NCBI RefSeq assembly: GCF_000292245.2
Contig: NZ_ALPT02000082.1
Span: 1 to 17,306, forward strand
Length of the DNA: 17,306 bases
DNA from: Alkalihalobacillus alcalophilus ATCC 27647 = CGMCC 1.3604
Lineage (GTDB): Bacteria; Bacillota; Bacilli; Bacillales; Bacillaceae_D
Reading direction: 5' to 3'
Shown here: positions 1 through 8,342 of the stretch, one piece after another
How positions within the stretch are numbered: the first letter of the stretch is position 1
Layout of the letters: each line of letters opens with the position of its first letter
Translations under genes and position numbers: made by a program
Notes under the pieces: model-generated
Told to the model about the DNA's origin: nothing
The model's input: only the letters and a program-made list of their open reading frames with translations
The model's database searches: none

Positions 1-8
1 ATAGCCAT

Positions 9-38
9 TGAAACCTTCATATGGATGGTTTGTTTTTG
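9..38 (+). terminator. Possible intrinsic terminator of the gene upstream of the window
   Basis: AAACCTTC (11-18) can pair with GGATGGTTT (23-31), with one bulged T and one G-U pair, around an ATAT loop, and is followed by GTTTTTG (32-38). The stem is short, so this is only a candidate. In B. subtilis spoVG lies just upstream of glmU, so it could end a spoVG transcript, but spoVG itself is not in the window. Confidence 0.4.
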
Positions 39-147
39 CCTTCTAAGTAGCTGGTTGCCTTTTTTTAGAAGAGTTACTTAAATTAACCCTATATATGAAT
101 TTTGCGTGACACTGTGCTCTTCAAAAAAAAACAGGTTCGCTTTCACC

Positions 148-176
148 TTGAAATAGAAGCGATTTTGAGATATATT
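148..176 (+). promoter_or_regulatory. Sigma-A promoter for glmU-prs
   Basis: TTGAAA (148-153) and TATATT (171-176) are separated by exactly 17 bp and lie 36 bp upstream of the glmU start codon. Each hexamer matches the vegetative consensus at 5 of 6 positions. It is the only good sigma-A match in the leader and would give an untranslated leader of roughly 30 nt. Confidence 0.7.
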
Positions 177-211
177 CGTAATGGAAAAAAAGGTTCGTTT
201 GGGAGGATGCA

Positions 212-1567
212 ATGAGTAATCGATATGCTATTATATTAGCAGCAGGTCAAGGTACACGGATGAAATCAAAGCTGTACAAAGTTCTTCATCCTGTTTGTGG
301 AAAACCAATGGTTCAACATGTAGTGGATCAAGTAAATCGCGTAGGCTTTGACGAAAAGATAGCCATTGTCGGTCATGGTGCAGAAGTCGTTCAAGAAGTG
401 CTTGGTGATCAAGTTTCTTATGTTGTTCAAGAGAAGCAATTAGGGACGGGTCATGCTGTTTTGCAAGCAGAACAATTATTAGCAGATAAAAAAGGTACAA
501 CAGTTGTTTTATGTGGAGATACACCACTTTTAACAGAAGAGACGATTGATCAGTTACTACAAGCTCACGAAAAGGAATCAGCAAAAGTCACGGTTTTAAC
601 AGCTATTGCTGCCGATCCTACTGGTTATGGAAGGGTTATCCGAAATCAACAAGGACTTGTTGAACGAATTGTGGAACAAAAAGATGCGTCAGAAGAAGAA
701 AAACAAGTGAACGAGATCAATACAGGAACTTACTGCTTTGATAATGAAACATTATTTGCGGCTTTACAAAAAGTAGGTAATGACAATGCACAAGGTGAAT
801 ACTATTTGCCAGATGTTGTTGAGATTGTTCAATCTAGTAGTGGTAAGGTTGCGGCTTTCCAAGCGAACACGATGGAAGAGACGATGGGAATTAATGATCG
901 TGTCGCCCTTAGTGCGGCAGAAGCGATTATGAAGAAAAGAACAAATGAAAAATGGATGCGGTCTGGTGTTACGATTATTGATCCAAGTCAAACGTATATT
1001 TCAACAGATGCTACAATTGGTCCAGATACCGTTATTTATCCCGGAACAATGATTAATGGTCAGACAATAATTGGAGCTGATTGTTTGATTGGCCCTAATA
1101 GTGAATTGACTAATAGCCAAATTGGAAACAATACGATCGTGAAACAGTCTGTCGTTTCCGATAGTGAGATTGGTGACGATGTTCAAATTGGTCCTTTTGC
1201 TCATATTCGACCGCAATCAATTTTGAAAGATGAGGTAAAAATTGGAAACTTTGTCGAAGTGAAAAAAGCAACCATTGGCAAAGGAAGTAAAGCCTCGCAT
1301 TTGAGCTATATTGGTGATGCCGAAATCGGTCAAGATGTGAACTTTGGTTGTGGAGCGATTACGGTTAATTACGATGGGAAAAGCAAGTATTTAACTAGTG
1401 TTGGAGATAGAGCATTTATTGGCTGTAATGCTAATTTAATTGCACCCGTTACGATTGGGGCGGATACATTGGTTGCGGCAGGATCGACGATTACCGATGA
1501 TGTACCAAGTCGTGCGTTATCGATTGCACGTGCACGACAAACAAACAAAGAAAATTATCAGAAATAA
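212..1567 (+). CDS. glmU: Bifunctional UDP-N-acetylglucosamine pyrophosphorylase / glucosamine-1-phosphate N-acetyltransferase
   Basis: GlmU acetylates glucosamine-1-phosphate and then joins it to UTP, giving UDP-GlcNAc for peptidoglycan and teichoic acids in the cytoplasm. The 451-residue length is normal. The N-terminal uridyltransferase domain (about 1-230) shows the nucleotide-binding signature LAAGQGTRMKS (9-19), QLGTGHAV (76-83) and GDTPLL (102-107). The C-terminal half is a left-handed beta helix of hexapeptide repeats (I-G-x-x-x-x style, about 250-440). It carries His363 in SHLSYIGD and the NYDGKSKY stretch (386-393), which line the acetyltransferase site in this family. The start ATG has GGGAGG 5-10 nt upstream. 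prs follows after 33 bp, so the two are probably cotranscribed from the promoter at 148-176. B. subtilis calls the gene gcaD/glmU. Nothing is broken or unusual. Confidence 0.98.
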   Translation: MSNRYAIILAAGQGTRMKSKLYKVLHPVCGKPMVQHVVDQVNRVGFDEKIAIVGHGAEVVQEVLGDQVSYVVQEKQLGTGHAVLQAEQLLADKKGTTVVLCGDTPLLTEETIDQLLQAHEKESAKVTVLTAIAADPTGYGRVIRNQQGLVERIVEQKDASEEEKQVNEINTGTYCFDNETLFAALQKVGNDNAQGEYYLPDVVEIVQSSSGKVAAFQANTMEETMGINDRVALSAAEAIMKKRTNEKWMRSGVTIIDPSQTYISTDATIGPDTVIYPGTMINGQTIIGADCLIGPNSELTNSQIGNNTIVKQSVVSDSEIGDDVQIGPFAHIRPQSILKDEVKIGNFVEVKKATIGKGSKASHLSYIGDAEIGQDVNFGCGAITVNYDGKSKYLTSVGDRAFIGCNANLIAPVTIGADTLVAAGSTITDDVPSRALSIARARQTNKENYQK

Positions 1568-1600
1568 ATTTATCTGAACGAAAATTGTGGAGGGAACGAC

Positions 1601-2551
1601 ATGCCTAAATATAGCGATCCAAGTTTAAAGGTTTTTACGTTAAATTCTAATAAAGGGTTGGCCCATGAAATAACGGAACATATTGGTGTGACAATGGGTA
1701 AAAGTTCGGTTATGCGCTTTAGTGATGGGGAAGTTCAAATCAATATTGAAGAAAGTATTCGTGGTTGTGATGTTTATTTAATCCAATCGACATCGGCTCC
1801 GGCAAATGAGCATATTATGGAGCTTTTAATTATGATCGACGCTTTGAAGAGAGCATCAGCTAAAACGATTAATATTGTCATGCCTTATTATGGATATGCA
1901 CGTCAAGATCGTAAAGCACGTGCTCGTGAGCCGATCACTTCTAAACTTGTAGCAAACTTATTAGAGACGGCAGGAGCGACTCGTGTTTTAACTTTGGATT
2001 TACATGCTACTCAAATTCAAGGATTCTTTGATATTCCAGTTGACCAATTAATGGGTGTGCCTATTTTATCTGATTACTTTAAAGAAAAACAATTAGAAGA
2101 TGTCGTAATTGTTTCTCCTGACCATGGTGGAGTAGTACGTGCTCGTAAAATGGCGGATCGTTTAAAAGCACCGATTGCGATTATTGATAAACGTCGTCCG
2201 AAACCGAATGTATCTGAAGTTATGAATATCGTTGGTCATATTGAAGGAAAAACGGCGATCATAATTGATGATATTATTGATACAGCTGGAACGATTACTT
2301 TAGCTGCCAATGCTTTGATTGAGCATGGTGCAAAAGAAGTATATGCTTGCTGTACCCACCCTGTTTTATCTGGTCCGGCGATTGAGCGTATTAAAAATTC
2401 TAAAATTAAAGAGTTGGTAGTGACGAATTCAATTGTTCTACCAGAAGATAAACAAATTGATAAAATTACACCGTTATCGGTTGGCCCACTTATGGCAGAG
2501 GCGATTATTCGTGTCCATGAGCATGCTTCAGTAAGTACATTATTTGATTGA
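1601..2551 (+). CDS. prs: Ribose-phosphate pyrophosphokinase (PRPP synthetase)
   Basis: Prs transfers pyrophosphate from ATP to ribose-5-phosphate, making PRPP for purine, pyrimidine, NAD, His and Trp synthesis. The 316-residue protein fits the class I bacterial enzyme. Visible signatures are FSDGE (41-45), the ATP-site flexible loop around RQDRKARAREP (about 102-112), DLHATQIQGFFD (about 133-144) and the PRPP-binding loop DDIIDTAGT (223-231). The ATG is preceded by a strong Shine-Dalgarno GTGGAGGG (1587-1594). The gene lies 33 bp behind glmU without an intervening terminator, so it is likely the second gene of that operon, matching B. subtilis. The downstream gap of about 100 bp has a candidate stress promoter for ctc but no clear terminator, so read-through into ctc is expected. 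Confidence 0.98.
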   Translation: MPKYSDPSLKVFTLNSNKGLAHEITEHIGVTMGKSSVMRFSDGEVQINIEESIRGCDVYLIQSTSAPANEHIMELLIMIDALKRASAKTINIVMPYYGYARQDRKARAREPITSKLVANLLETAGATRVLTLDLHATQIQGFFDIPVDQLMGVPILSDYFKEKQLEDVVIVSPDHGGVVRARKMADRLKAPIAIIDKRRPKPNVSEVMNIVGHIEGKTAIIIDDIIDTAGTITLAANALIEHGAKEVYACCTHPVLSGPAIERIKNSKIKELVVTNSIVLPEDKQIDKITPLSVGPLMAEAIIRVHEHASVSTLFD

Positions 2552-2585
2552 GCACTAGAAACTTCCAGTATTTTTTTGAAAACGG

Positions 2586-2610
2586 GTTTGAATCTCATTG
2601 ATTAGGGGAA
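2586..2610 (+). promoter_or_regulatory. Candidate sigma-B (general stress) promoter of ctc
   Basis: GTTTGA (2586-2591) and GGGGAA (2605-2610) with a 13-bp spacer resemble the sigma-B consensus GTTTAA / GGGTAT. ctc is a classical sigma-B gene in B. subtilis, and the string here looks like that promoter as I remember it. The -10 is imperfect (GGGGAA for GGGTAT) and the spacer is at the short end. Confidence 0.45.
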
Positions 2611-2659
2611 CACATATGTAGAGAGAATATTTGTGTAAATCTAACTTGAGGTGATAAAA

Positions 2660-3286
2660 ATGGCTACAGTATTAAAAGCAAATCGACGTGAAAACTTACA
2701 AGGGTCTACGACAAGGAAGTTACGTAAAGAAGGCTTTTTACCAGGTGTTTTATATGGAAATAAAATTGATAGTCAACCCGTATCCGTCGAGTCTGTTGAT
2801 TTTTTAAAAACAGTTCGTGAAGTGGGGAAAAACGGAATTTTCTCATTGGACGTAGATGGAGGTAAAAAACATCAAGTCATGCTATATGATTTACAGACGG
2901 ATCCAATCAAAAATGAATTTGTTCATGCTGATTTTTTTGAAGTTGATATGACATCGGAAATTGAAGCTGAGGTTTCCATTCATTTAATAGGGGACTCACC
3001 TGGAGCAAATGCAGGTGGAATTGTTGCTCATATGATGCATACGGTTGTTGTTCATTGTCTACCTTCAGACATTCCAGAAAACATCGAAGTCGATATTTCA
3101 TCTTTACATATCGGTGATGCTATCCAAATTGCCGATATCCGTGAACGAGTTTCTGTCGACATTAAAAATGAAGACGAGGAAACGATCGTGACCGTTCAGG
3201 CCCCAGCAGCAGAAGTTGATCCAGATGAGCCTGTGGAGGCTGAGGCAGAACCAGAAGTAATTAATGAAAAATCTGAAGATGAATAA
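2660..3286 (+). CDS. ctc: General stress ribosomal protein Ctc (bL25 family, long form)
   Basis: Ctc is the bL25/TL5-type protein that binds 5S rRNA in the 50S subunit. In Bacillus it is induced by stress. The 208-residue product has the N-terminal 5S-binding domain (about 4-92, including LRKEGFLPGVLYG and the LQTDPIKNEFVHADF stretch). It also has the C-terminal beta domain of the long form (about 97-180, DIPENIEVDISSLHIGDAIQIADI) and a Glu/Asp-rich tail. I chose ATG 2660 instead of the upstream GTG 2651. The Shine-Dalgarno GAGGTGAT (2648-2655) overlaps that GTG and is correctly spaced for ATG 2660, which also gives the family N terminus MAT. A candidate sigma-B promoter lies about 50 bp upstream. 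A 15-bp hairpin follows the stop codon. Confidence 0.95.
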   Translation: MATVLKANRRENLQGSTTRKLRKEGFLPGVLYGNKIDSQPVSVESVDFLKTVREVGKNGIFSLDVDGGKKHQVMLYDLQTDPIKNEFVHADFFEVDMTSEIEAEVSIHLIGDSPGANAGGIVAHMMHTVVVHCLPSDIPENIEVDISSLHIGDAIQIADIRERVSVDIKNEDEETIVTVQAPAAEVDPDEPVEAEAEPEVINEKSEDE

Positions 3287-3320
3287 GTAACATTTACTTA
3301 AAAACATGATAAAATAAATC

Positions 3321-3354
3321 GTAAAAGGTATAGTCTTCTGACTATACCTTTTAC
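3321..3354 (+). terminator. Perfect 15-bp hairpin after ctc (terminator or attenuator)
   Basis: GTAAAAGGTATAGTC (3321-3335) and its exact reverse complement (3340-3354) enclose a TTCT loop. The T residues (CCTTTTAC) lie inside the 3' arm and no longer U-tract follows, so termination may be incomplete. Only 30 bp remain before pth and no promoter is visible there, which also argues for partial read-through. Confidence 0.65.
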
Positions 3355-3384
3355 TGAATGAACGAGTGTTAGGGGCGGTATTCA

Positions 3385-3942
3385 ATGAAGTTAATCGTTG
3401 GGCTAGGAAATCCAGGCGAAAAATATGCTGGAACAAGGCATAATATTGGTTTTGATATTATTGATTCTTGTGCAAAAACATTAGGAATTGAATTGAATCA
3501 AGCAAAATTTAAAGGGATTTATGGTACCGGTATCGTTAATGGCGAGAAAGTGTACTTATTAAAACCACTTACATATATGAATTTATCAGGCGAATCAGTT
3601 AGGCCTTTAATGGATTATTTTCAGATTCCGTTGGAAGATCTCGTCGTTATATATGATGACTTAGATTTACCAGCTGGAAAAATTCGTTTAAGAAAAAAAG
3701 GAAGTGCTGGTGGGCATAATGGGATTAAATCATTAATCCAACATTTAGGAACACAGGAATTTAACCGAATTCGTGTTGGAGTCGATCGCCCGAAAAATGG
3801 TGAACCAATTGTTCATTATGTTTTAGGGAAATATCATCCAGATGAACGTCAAGCCATCAATGAATCGATTGAACAAGCAACTGGGGCGGTTGAAGCTTGG
3901 ACGAGTGCTTCTTTTTTAGAAGTAATGAATAAGTTTAACTAA
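3385..3942 (+). CDS. pth: Peptidyl-tRNA hydrolase
   Basis: Pth cleaves the ester bond of peptidyl-tRNAs that fall off the ribosome, recycling tRNA. It is essential in most bacteria and is called spoVC in B. subtilis because a mutant blocked sporulation. The 185-residue product has all the active-site elements: GLGNPG with Asn9, TRHNIGFD with catalytic His19, MNLSGE with Asn66, YDDLDLP with Asp91, and GGHNGIKS with Asn112. The ATG follows AGGGGCGG (3371-3378) with a 6-nt spacer. No promoter is visible between the ctc hairpin and this gene, so expression probably depends on read-through from prs-ctc. A candidate forespore promoter for fin starts only 7 bp after its stop codon. Confidence 0.97.
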   Translation: MKLIVGLGNPGEKYAGTRHNIGFDIIDSCAKTLGIELNQAKFKGIYGTGIVNGEKVYLLKPLTYMNLSGESVRPLMDYFQIPLEDLVVIYDDLDLPAGKIRLRKKGSAGGHNGIKSLIQHLGTQEFNRIRVGVDRPKNGEPIVHYVLGKYHPDERQAINESIEQATGAVEAWTSASFLEVMNKFN

Positions 3943-3948
3943 GTGGCC

Positions 3949-3978
3949 GAATAGTCTCCTTAAAACTAGTTCATACTA
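3949..3978 (+). promoter_or_regulatory. Candidate forespore (sigma-G, possibly sigma-F) promoter of fin
   Basis: GAATA (3949-3953) and CATACTA (3972-3978) are 18 bp apart, agreeing fully with the sigma-G consensus as I know it (GHATR, 17-18 bp, CATNHTA). The GG that typically precedes a sigma-F -10 core is absent. fin is transcribed by sigma-F and sigma-G in B. subtilis, which fits. The leader to the fin start would be about 145 nt. Confidence 0.5.
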
Positions 3979-4129
3979 AGTTATAAAAAAACTTCCTTCA
4001 AAAAAGTGACAGTAATAATGTTTACTGGAAAGAGTTATTTAACCATCTATTTGCGGATAATCAACGGAAGGGTGGAAGATACACTTTATTTGTAGGGGGG
4101 AACTAGTTATAATCAAAGGAGGGCTGCCA

Positions 4130-4360
4130 ATGGCGATTTTTTACCAATGCCGCCATTGTGACTTAAAAATTGGCCAAATTGATGAGAAAAAAGTGGATAG
4201 TTCAACTCTTGGTTTTGACCAGCTAAATTCAGAGGAACGCGAGAATGTGTTAGCTTATCAAACAAATGGAGATATACAAGTGAAGACGATTTGTGAAGAT
4301 TGTTTTGATGCGTTAACGATTAATCCAACTTTTCATGAAATCGATTCATTTATTCAATAA
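4130..4360 (+). CDS. fin: Anti-sigma-F factor Fin
   Basis: This is a 76-residue orthologue of B. subtilis Fin (YabK). Fin is a forespore protein that binds RNA polymerase and helps switch off sigma-F so that sigma-G can take over during sporulation. The product has the two Cys pairs expected for its zinc site, CRHC (7-10) and CEDC (55-58), and lacks membrane segments. The ATG is preceded by a very strong Shine-Dalgarno AAAGGAGGG (4115-4123). The gene stands alone: a long upstream gap with a candidate sigma-G type promoter and a strong downstream terminator make it a separate transcription unit between pth and mfd, as in B. subtilis. Function is inferred from family membership and synteny. Confidence 0.92.
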   Translation: MAIFYQCRHCDLKIGQIDEKKVDSSTLGFDQLNSEERENVLAYQTNGDIQVKTICEDCFDALTINPTFHEIDSFIQ

Positions 4361-4410
4361 TCTGTAAGGATTCTAACTTTCGCGTCATGTACGGGAATAA
4401 GTAGAAGAGC

Positions 4411-4446
4411 AGAGAAGCTTTGGCAAACGAGCCAAAGCGTTTTTCT
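4411..4446 (+). terminator. Intrinsic terminator of fin
   Basis: GCTTTGGC (4417-4424) and GCCAAAGC (4431-4438) form a perfect 8-bp stem around AAACGA, followed by GTTTTTCT (4439-4446). Flanking AGA/TCT bases can extend the stem. It lies 57 bp after the fin stop codon. Confidence 0.85.
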
Positions 4447-4650
4447 GTTCATTTGTCGCACTATTCATTCTTTGATAATAAAAGGGTTTATCTAAGCAAA
4501 AAGGAATATATATAAGCTTTAAAGAGTACGTTTTATGTATCAGCACACGTTAAGGAAAGTTTAAAAAGGTTAGTAGAAAATGTGGATGCTTTTTTATAAA
4601 GCGGTGGAATCTAAAGGTTGAGGAATCATGTTGAAAGCAGGGGGAAAAGG

Positions 4651-7600
4651 ATGTTAGGATTGCAAAATTATATTAGGAATAATGAGGAGATTAGGGCGGT
4701 TGTAGATGGAATCGATTCAAGCTTAAGAGAACAGCTGCTTTCAGGGCTATCTGGTTCGGCAAGAACAGTTGTCATGGCAACGCTTTATCGAGAAACAAAG
4801 CGTTCTCAATTAGTTGTGACCCATAACCTATACCAAGCCCAAAAATTATATGAGGATTTAGTGGAGCTTATGTCAGAAGAGGAGGTTCTGCTCTACCCTG
4901 TTAATGAATTAATTTCGGCTGAAATCGCGATTGCTAGCCCAGAAATGAAAGCTCAGCGAATCGACGTTTTAAATAAATTAATAAGTGGTTTTAAAGGAAT
5001 CGTCATCGTGCCTCTTGCAGGGATGAGGCGTTTATTACCTCCGGCTTCATACTGGCGTTTAAGTCAGCTTCACTTAAAAAGGGCTGATGATATTGGTGAA
5101 ATTCATACTTTGTTAGAAAAGCTAATTGCCATCGGTTTTGAACGCGTTGATATGGTAAGTTCCCCAGGTGAAGTCAGTGTTCGAGGTGGGATTGTTGATA
5201 TATATCCTTTAACGGAAAGTGATCCGATTCGATTGGAGTTATTTGATACAGAGATTGACTCTATTCGAACATTTTCCATTGATGATCAGCGTTCAAAAGA
5301 AGAGCTTGCCGAAATTACAATTGGCCCGGCTGAAGAAATTTTATTGTACAAAGATGATTATGAGCGTGCAAGTATCGCCTTAACAGAATTAATGCAAGCA
5401 AGTATTAAAAAAGTGAGAAAAACGGAAACGAAAGAAAAAATCTCTCGTCATATTTCGTATGAAATTGGACAGCTAAAACAACAGACTCCATTTCAAGGCA
5501 TGTATAAATATATGGCTATATATTACGATGCCATTCATTCGATTATTTCGTATATGGAAGAGGATACGGTCGTCTTTGTGGACGAGATGAGTCGGGTCAA
5601 AGAAATGGCAGAATCCTTACAAAAGGAAGAGGCGGGATGGAGTACCGCTTTATTAGAGCAAGGAGAAATCGTTCATGGTGTGACATTATCAGTCGATGCC
5701 ATTGAAGAATTAAGGAAGTCGACTTTTCCACTTAATTATTTATCGTTATTTATTAAGCATGTACCATCAACAAGCCCACAAAATATTGTCAATTTTAATT
5801 GCAAATCGATGCAGCATTTTCATGGACAAATGCAATTGCTTGAATCGGAATTAAAAAGGTGGCAAGTGGCAGGGTATGCAATTGTATTTATGGCCGGAAC
5901 GAAAGAACGAGTGAACCGTTTATCCTTGAATTTAGAGGAAGAAGGAATTGACGTTCGAGTCGTTGAGCAAAAAACAGAGCTTACAAATGGGATGGTTCAT
6001 GTTATGACAGGAACACTGCATAGCGGATTTGAACTTCCACTTCAAAAGCTGATTGTCATTACAGAGGAAGAAGTGTTTACAAAACAAACGAAACGGGCAC
6101 CAAGAAAACAAAAAATCTCCAACGCTGAGCGGATCAAGAGTTATTCAGAGTTAAAAGTTGGCGATTTAATCGTGCATACCAATCATGGGATCGGAAAATA
6201 TTTAGGGGTTGAAACATTAGAGTTTAATGGTTTGCATAAAGATTATTTGCATTTACGTTATGCAGGTAACGATAAGCTCTATGTTCCGGTTGAGCAAATA
6301 GATCAAGTTCAAAAGTATGTTGGCTCGGAAGAAAAAGAACCTAAAATTTATGCTCTTGGTGGTAGCGACTGGAAAAAGGTTAAGAAAAAGGTTCAATCCT
6401 CTGTTGAAGATATTGCCGATGATTTAATTAAGTTATATGCGGAAAGGGAAGCGAGTAAAGGATATGCTTTTAGTAAAGATGGCCCTGAACAAGCAGAATT
6501 TGAAGCGTCTTTCCAATATCAAGAAACAGAAGATCAGTTAAGAGCGATCGAAGAAATTAAAGAGGATATGGAAAAAGAACGACCGATGGATCGTCTTTTA
6601 TGTGGCGACGTAGGGTATGGGAAAACGGAAGTCGCCATTCGAGCGGCTTTTAAAGCGATTAATGATGGGAAACAAGTCGCGATTCTTGTTCCGACAACGA
6701 TCTTGGCTCAACAACATTATGAAACGATAAAGGAACGTTTTTCAGAGTACGCGATTAACATTGGTGTTTTGAGTCGCTTCCGTTCAAGAAAAGAGCAAAC
6801 AACGACTTTAAAAGGCTTAAAGGCTGGTTCAATCGATCTCGTCGTCGGAACGCACCGTCTTTTATCCAAGGATGTTGTATTTAAAGATTTAGGTTTATTA
6901 ATCGTCGATGAGGAGCAACGATTCGGAGTTACGCATAAAGAGAAAATTAAAACGTTGAAAGCGAATATTGATGTTTTAACTTTAACGGCAACACCAATTC
7001 CAAGAACATTGCATATGTCGATGTTAGGAGTTCGTGATTTATCTGTTATAGAAACACCTCCAGAAAATCGTTTTCCTGTTCAAACATACGTTGTCGAGAA
7101 TAATGCAGCCCTGATTCGGGAGGCGATTGAACGGGAATTGACACGTGGTGGTCAAATCTATTTCTTATATAATCGCGTAGAAGACATTGAGCGAATGACG
7201 GAGCAAATCTCAAACTTAGTTCCAGATGCAAAGGTTAGTTATGCTCATGGTCAAATGAATGAGCGTGAGTTAGAAGGCGTGATTCTCGATTTCTTAGAAG
7301 GAAATAGTGATGTCCTTGTGACGACAACGATTATTGAAACAGGTGTAGACATCCCGAATGTAAATACATTGATTATCCATGACGCTGATAAGATGGGTCT
7401 ATCACAGCTTTATCAAATTCGTGGACGAGTTGGACGCTCCAATCGGGTGGCGTACGCTTATTTTACGTATCAACGGGATAAGGTTTTATCTGAAGTGGCT
7501 GAAAAACGGTTACAGGCGATCAAGGAGTTTACAGAGCTCGGTTCAGGATTTAAGATTGCGATGCGTGACTTAACGATTCGGGGAGCGGGTAACTTATTAG

Positions 7601-8190
7601 GTTCCCAGCAACATGGTTTTATTGAGTCGGTCGGTTTTGATTTGTATTCTCAAATGCTTAAGGAAGCAATTGAAGAGCGTAAAGGTGATAAACCAAAGGA
7701 AAAACCGTTTCGTGTAGAGCTCGATGTCAAAATAGACGCTTATATTCCAGAGTCGTATATTAAAGATGCCAAACAAAAAATTGAGATGTATAAACGTGTT
7801 AAAGGAATCGAAGAAATAAAAGAACTTCAAGATTTACAAGATGAAATGATCGACCGCTTTGGCGAATATCCGAAAAATGTTGAATACTTATTGCGGTTAA
7901 CAAAAATTATGCTGTTATCAAATGAATTAAAAATAGAACAAATTGTAGAGAGTAAAGATTCCATTCAGGTGTTATTAACAGAAGAAAGTTCAAGTATGGT
8001 GGACGGGGCAAAATTGTTTGAGATCGTTAATAAGTTAGGGCGCGAGGTTTCATTAGGAACAGCTGGTCAAAAAATTAAATTTGCAATTAAGACGAAAACA
8101 TTAAATGATGACCAGATTGTCGACTATCTTGAACAAATTGTTGTCGGAATTCAAAAGGCTCGTAAAAGAAAAGTGCAGCAATCTTCCTAA
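4651..8190 (+). CDS. mfd: Transcription-repair coupling factor (DNA translocase)
   Basis: Mfd pushes stalled RNA polymerase off damaged DNA and recruits UvrA/B for nucleotide excision repair. The 1179-residue length is typical. From the N terminus there is a UvrB-like module (LLYPVNELIS, SPGEVSVRGGIVDIYPL). An RNA polymerase interaction domain follows at about 497-560 (VGDLIVHTNHGIGKYLG). The SF2 translocase has Walker A GDVGYGKTE (652-660), DEEQ (753-756), TATPIPRT, a TTTIIETGVDIPN motif and GRVGRSNR (925-932). The RGAGNLLG stretch and the C-terminal TRCF domain come last. I start at ATG 4651, behind AGGGGG (4639-4644). The frame stays open to a TTG at 4618, but that would add 11 residues absent from the family and would put the Shine-Dalgarno inside the gene. 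No clear promoter is seen in the 200 bp upstream. Confidence 0.97.
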   Translation: MLGLQNYIRNNEEIRAVVDGIDSSLREQLLSGLSGSARTVVMATLYRETKRSQLVVTHNLYQAQKLYEDLVELMSEEEVLLYPVNELISAEIAIASPEMKAQRIDVLNKLISGFKGIVIVPLAGMRRLLPPASYWRLSQLHLKRADDIGEIHTLLEKLIAIGFERVDMVSSPGEVSVRGGIVDIYPLTESDPIRLELFDTEIDSIRTFSIDDQRSKEELAEITIGPAEEILLYKDDYERASIALTELMQASIKKVRKTETKEKISRHISYEIGQLKQQTPFQGMYKYMAIYYDAIHSIISYMEEDTVVFVDEMSRVKEMAESLQKEEAGWSTALLEQGEIVHGVTLSVDAIEELRKSTFPLNYLSLFIKHVPSTSPQNIVNFNCKSMQHFHGQMQLLESELKRWQVAGYAIVFMAGTKERVNRLSLNLEEEGIDVRVVEQKTELTNGMVHVMTGTLHSGFELPLQKLIVITEEEVFTKQTKRAPRKQKISNAERIKSYSELKVGDLIVHTNHGIGKYLGVETLEFNGLHKDYLHLRYAGNDKLYVPVEQIDQVQKYVGSEEKEPKIYALGGSDWKKVKKKVQSSVEDIADDLIKLYAEREASKGYAFSKDGPEQAEFEASFQYQETEDQLRAIEEIKEDMEKERPMDRLLCGDVGYGKTEVAIRAAFKAINDGKQVAILVPTTILAQQHYETIKERFSEYAINIGVLSRFRSRKEQTTTLKGLKAGSIDLVVGTHRLLSKDVVFKDLGLLIVDEEQRFGVTHKEKIKTLKANIDVLTLTATPIPRTLHMSMLGVRDLSVIETPPENRFPVQTYVVENNAALIREAIERELTRGGQIYFLYNRVEDIERMTEQISNLVPDAKVSYAHGQMNERELEGVILDFLEGNSDVLVTTTIIETGVDIPNVNTLIIHDADKMGLSQLYQIRGRVGRSNRVAYAYFTYQRDKVLSEVAEKRLQAIKEFTELGSGFKIAMRDLTIRGAGNLLGSQQHGFIESVGFDLYSQMLKEAIEERKGDKPKEKPFRVELDVKIDAYIPESYIKDAKQKIEMYKRVKGIEEIKELQDLQDEMIDRFGEYPKNVEYLLRLTKIMLLSNELKIEQIVESKDSIQVLLTEESSSMVDGAKLFEIVNKLGREVSLGTAGQKIKFAIKTKTLNDDQIVDYLEQIVVGIQKARKRKVQQSS

Positions 8191-8286
8191 AAGTTGTCTT
8201 AAAAACGCTAAATGATGTAGGTGTTTCCTAGTTTTGTAAGAAAATGTGGTTAAAAAACGCAAAATAAGAAAACAAATTCATAAATT

Positions 8287-8342
8287 GGTGAATAGTTCTT
8301 CTGAGTAGAAAGATAATAAAGGCAAGAACTGAAAGATTCACC
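8287..8342. repeat. Long imperfect inverted repeat upstream of spoVT
   Basis: The left arm GGTGAATAGTTCTT (8287-8300) matches AAGAACT (8324-8330) plus ATTCACC (8336-8342) as reverse complements, giving 14 paired bases interrupted only by GAAAG on the right side. The 23-nt centre contains the -10 of the candidate spoVT promoter, and the left arm contains its -35. It may be an operator or an RNA stem-loop. No U-tract follows, so it does not look like a terminator of mfd. Confidence 0.6.
8290..8318 (+). promoter_or_regulatory. Candidate sigma-G promoter of spoVT
   Basis: GAATA (8290-8294) and GATAATA (8312-8318) are 17 bp apart and fit the sigma-G pattern GHATR / CATNHTA except for the first -10 base (G for C). 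spoVT is a sigma-G gene in B. subtilis. The site lies about 80 bp upstream of the start codon and inside the inverted repeat at 8287-8342. Confidence 0.4.

Noticed and set aside
4108..4113. TATAAT as -10 of a fin promoter
   Set aside because: It lies only one base before the Shine-Dalgarno, so a transcript from it would start inside the ribosome site; no -35 is present.
4588..4604. GCTTT-AAAGC hairpin upstream of mfd
   Set aside because: Five base pairs with an AT-only loop and no U-tract; too weak to call a terminator or riboswitch.
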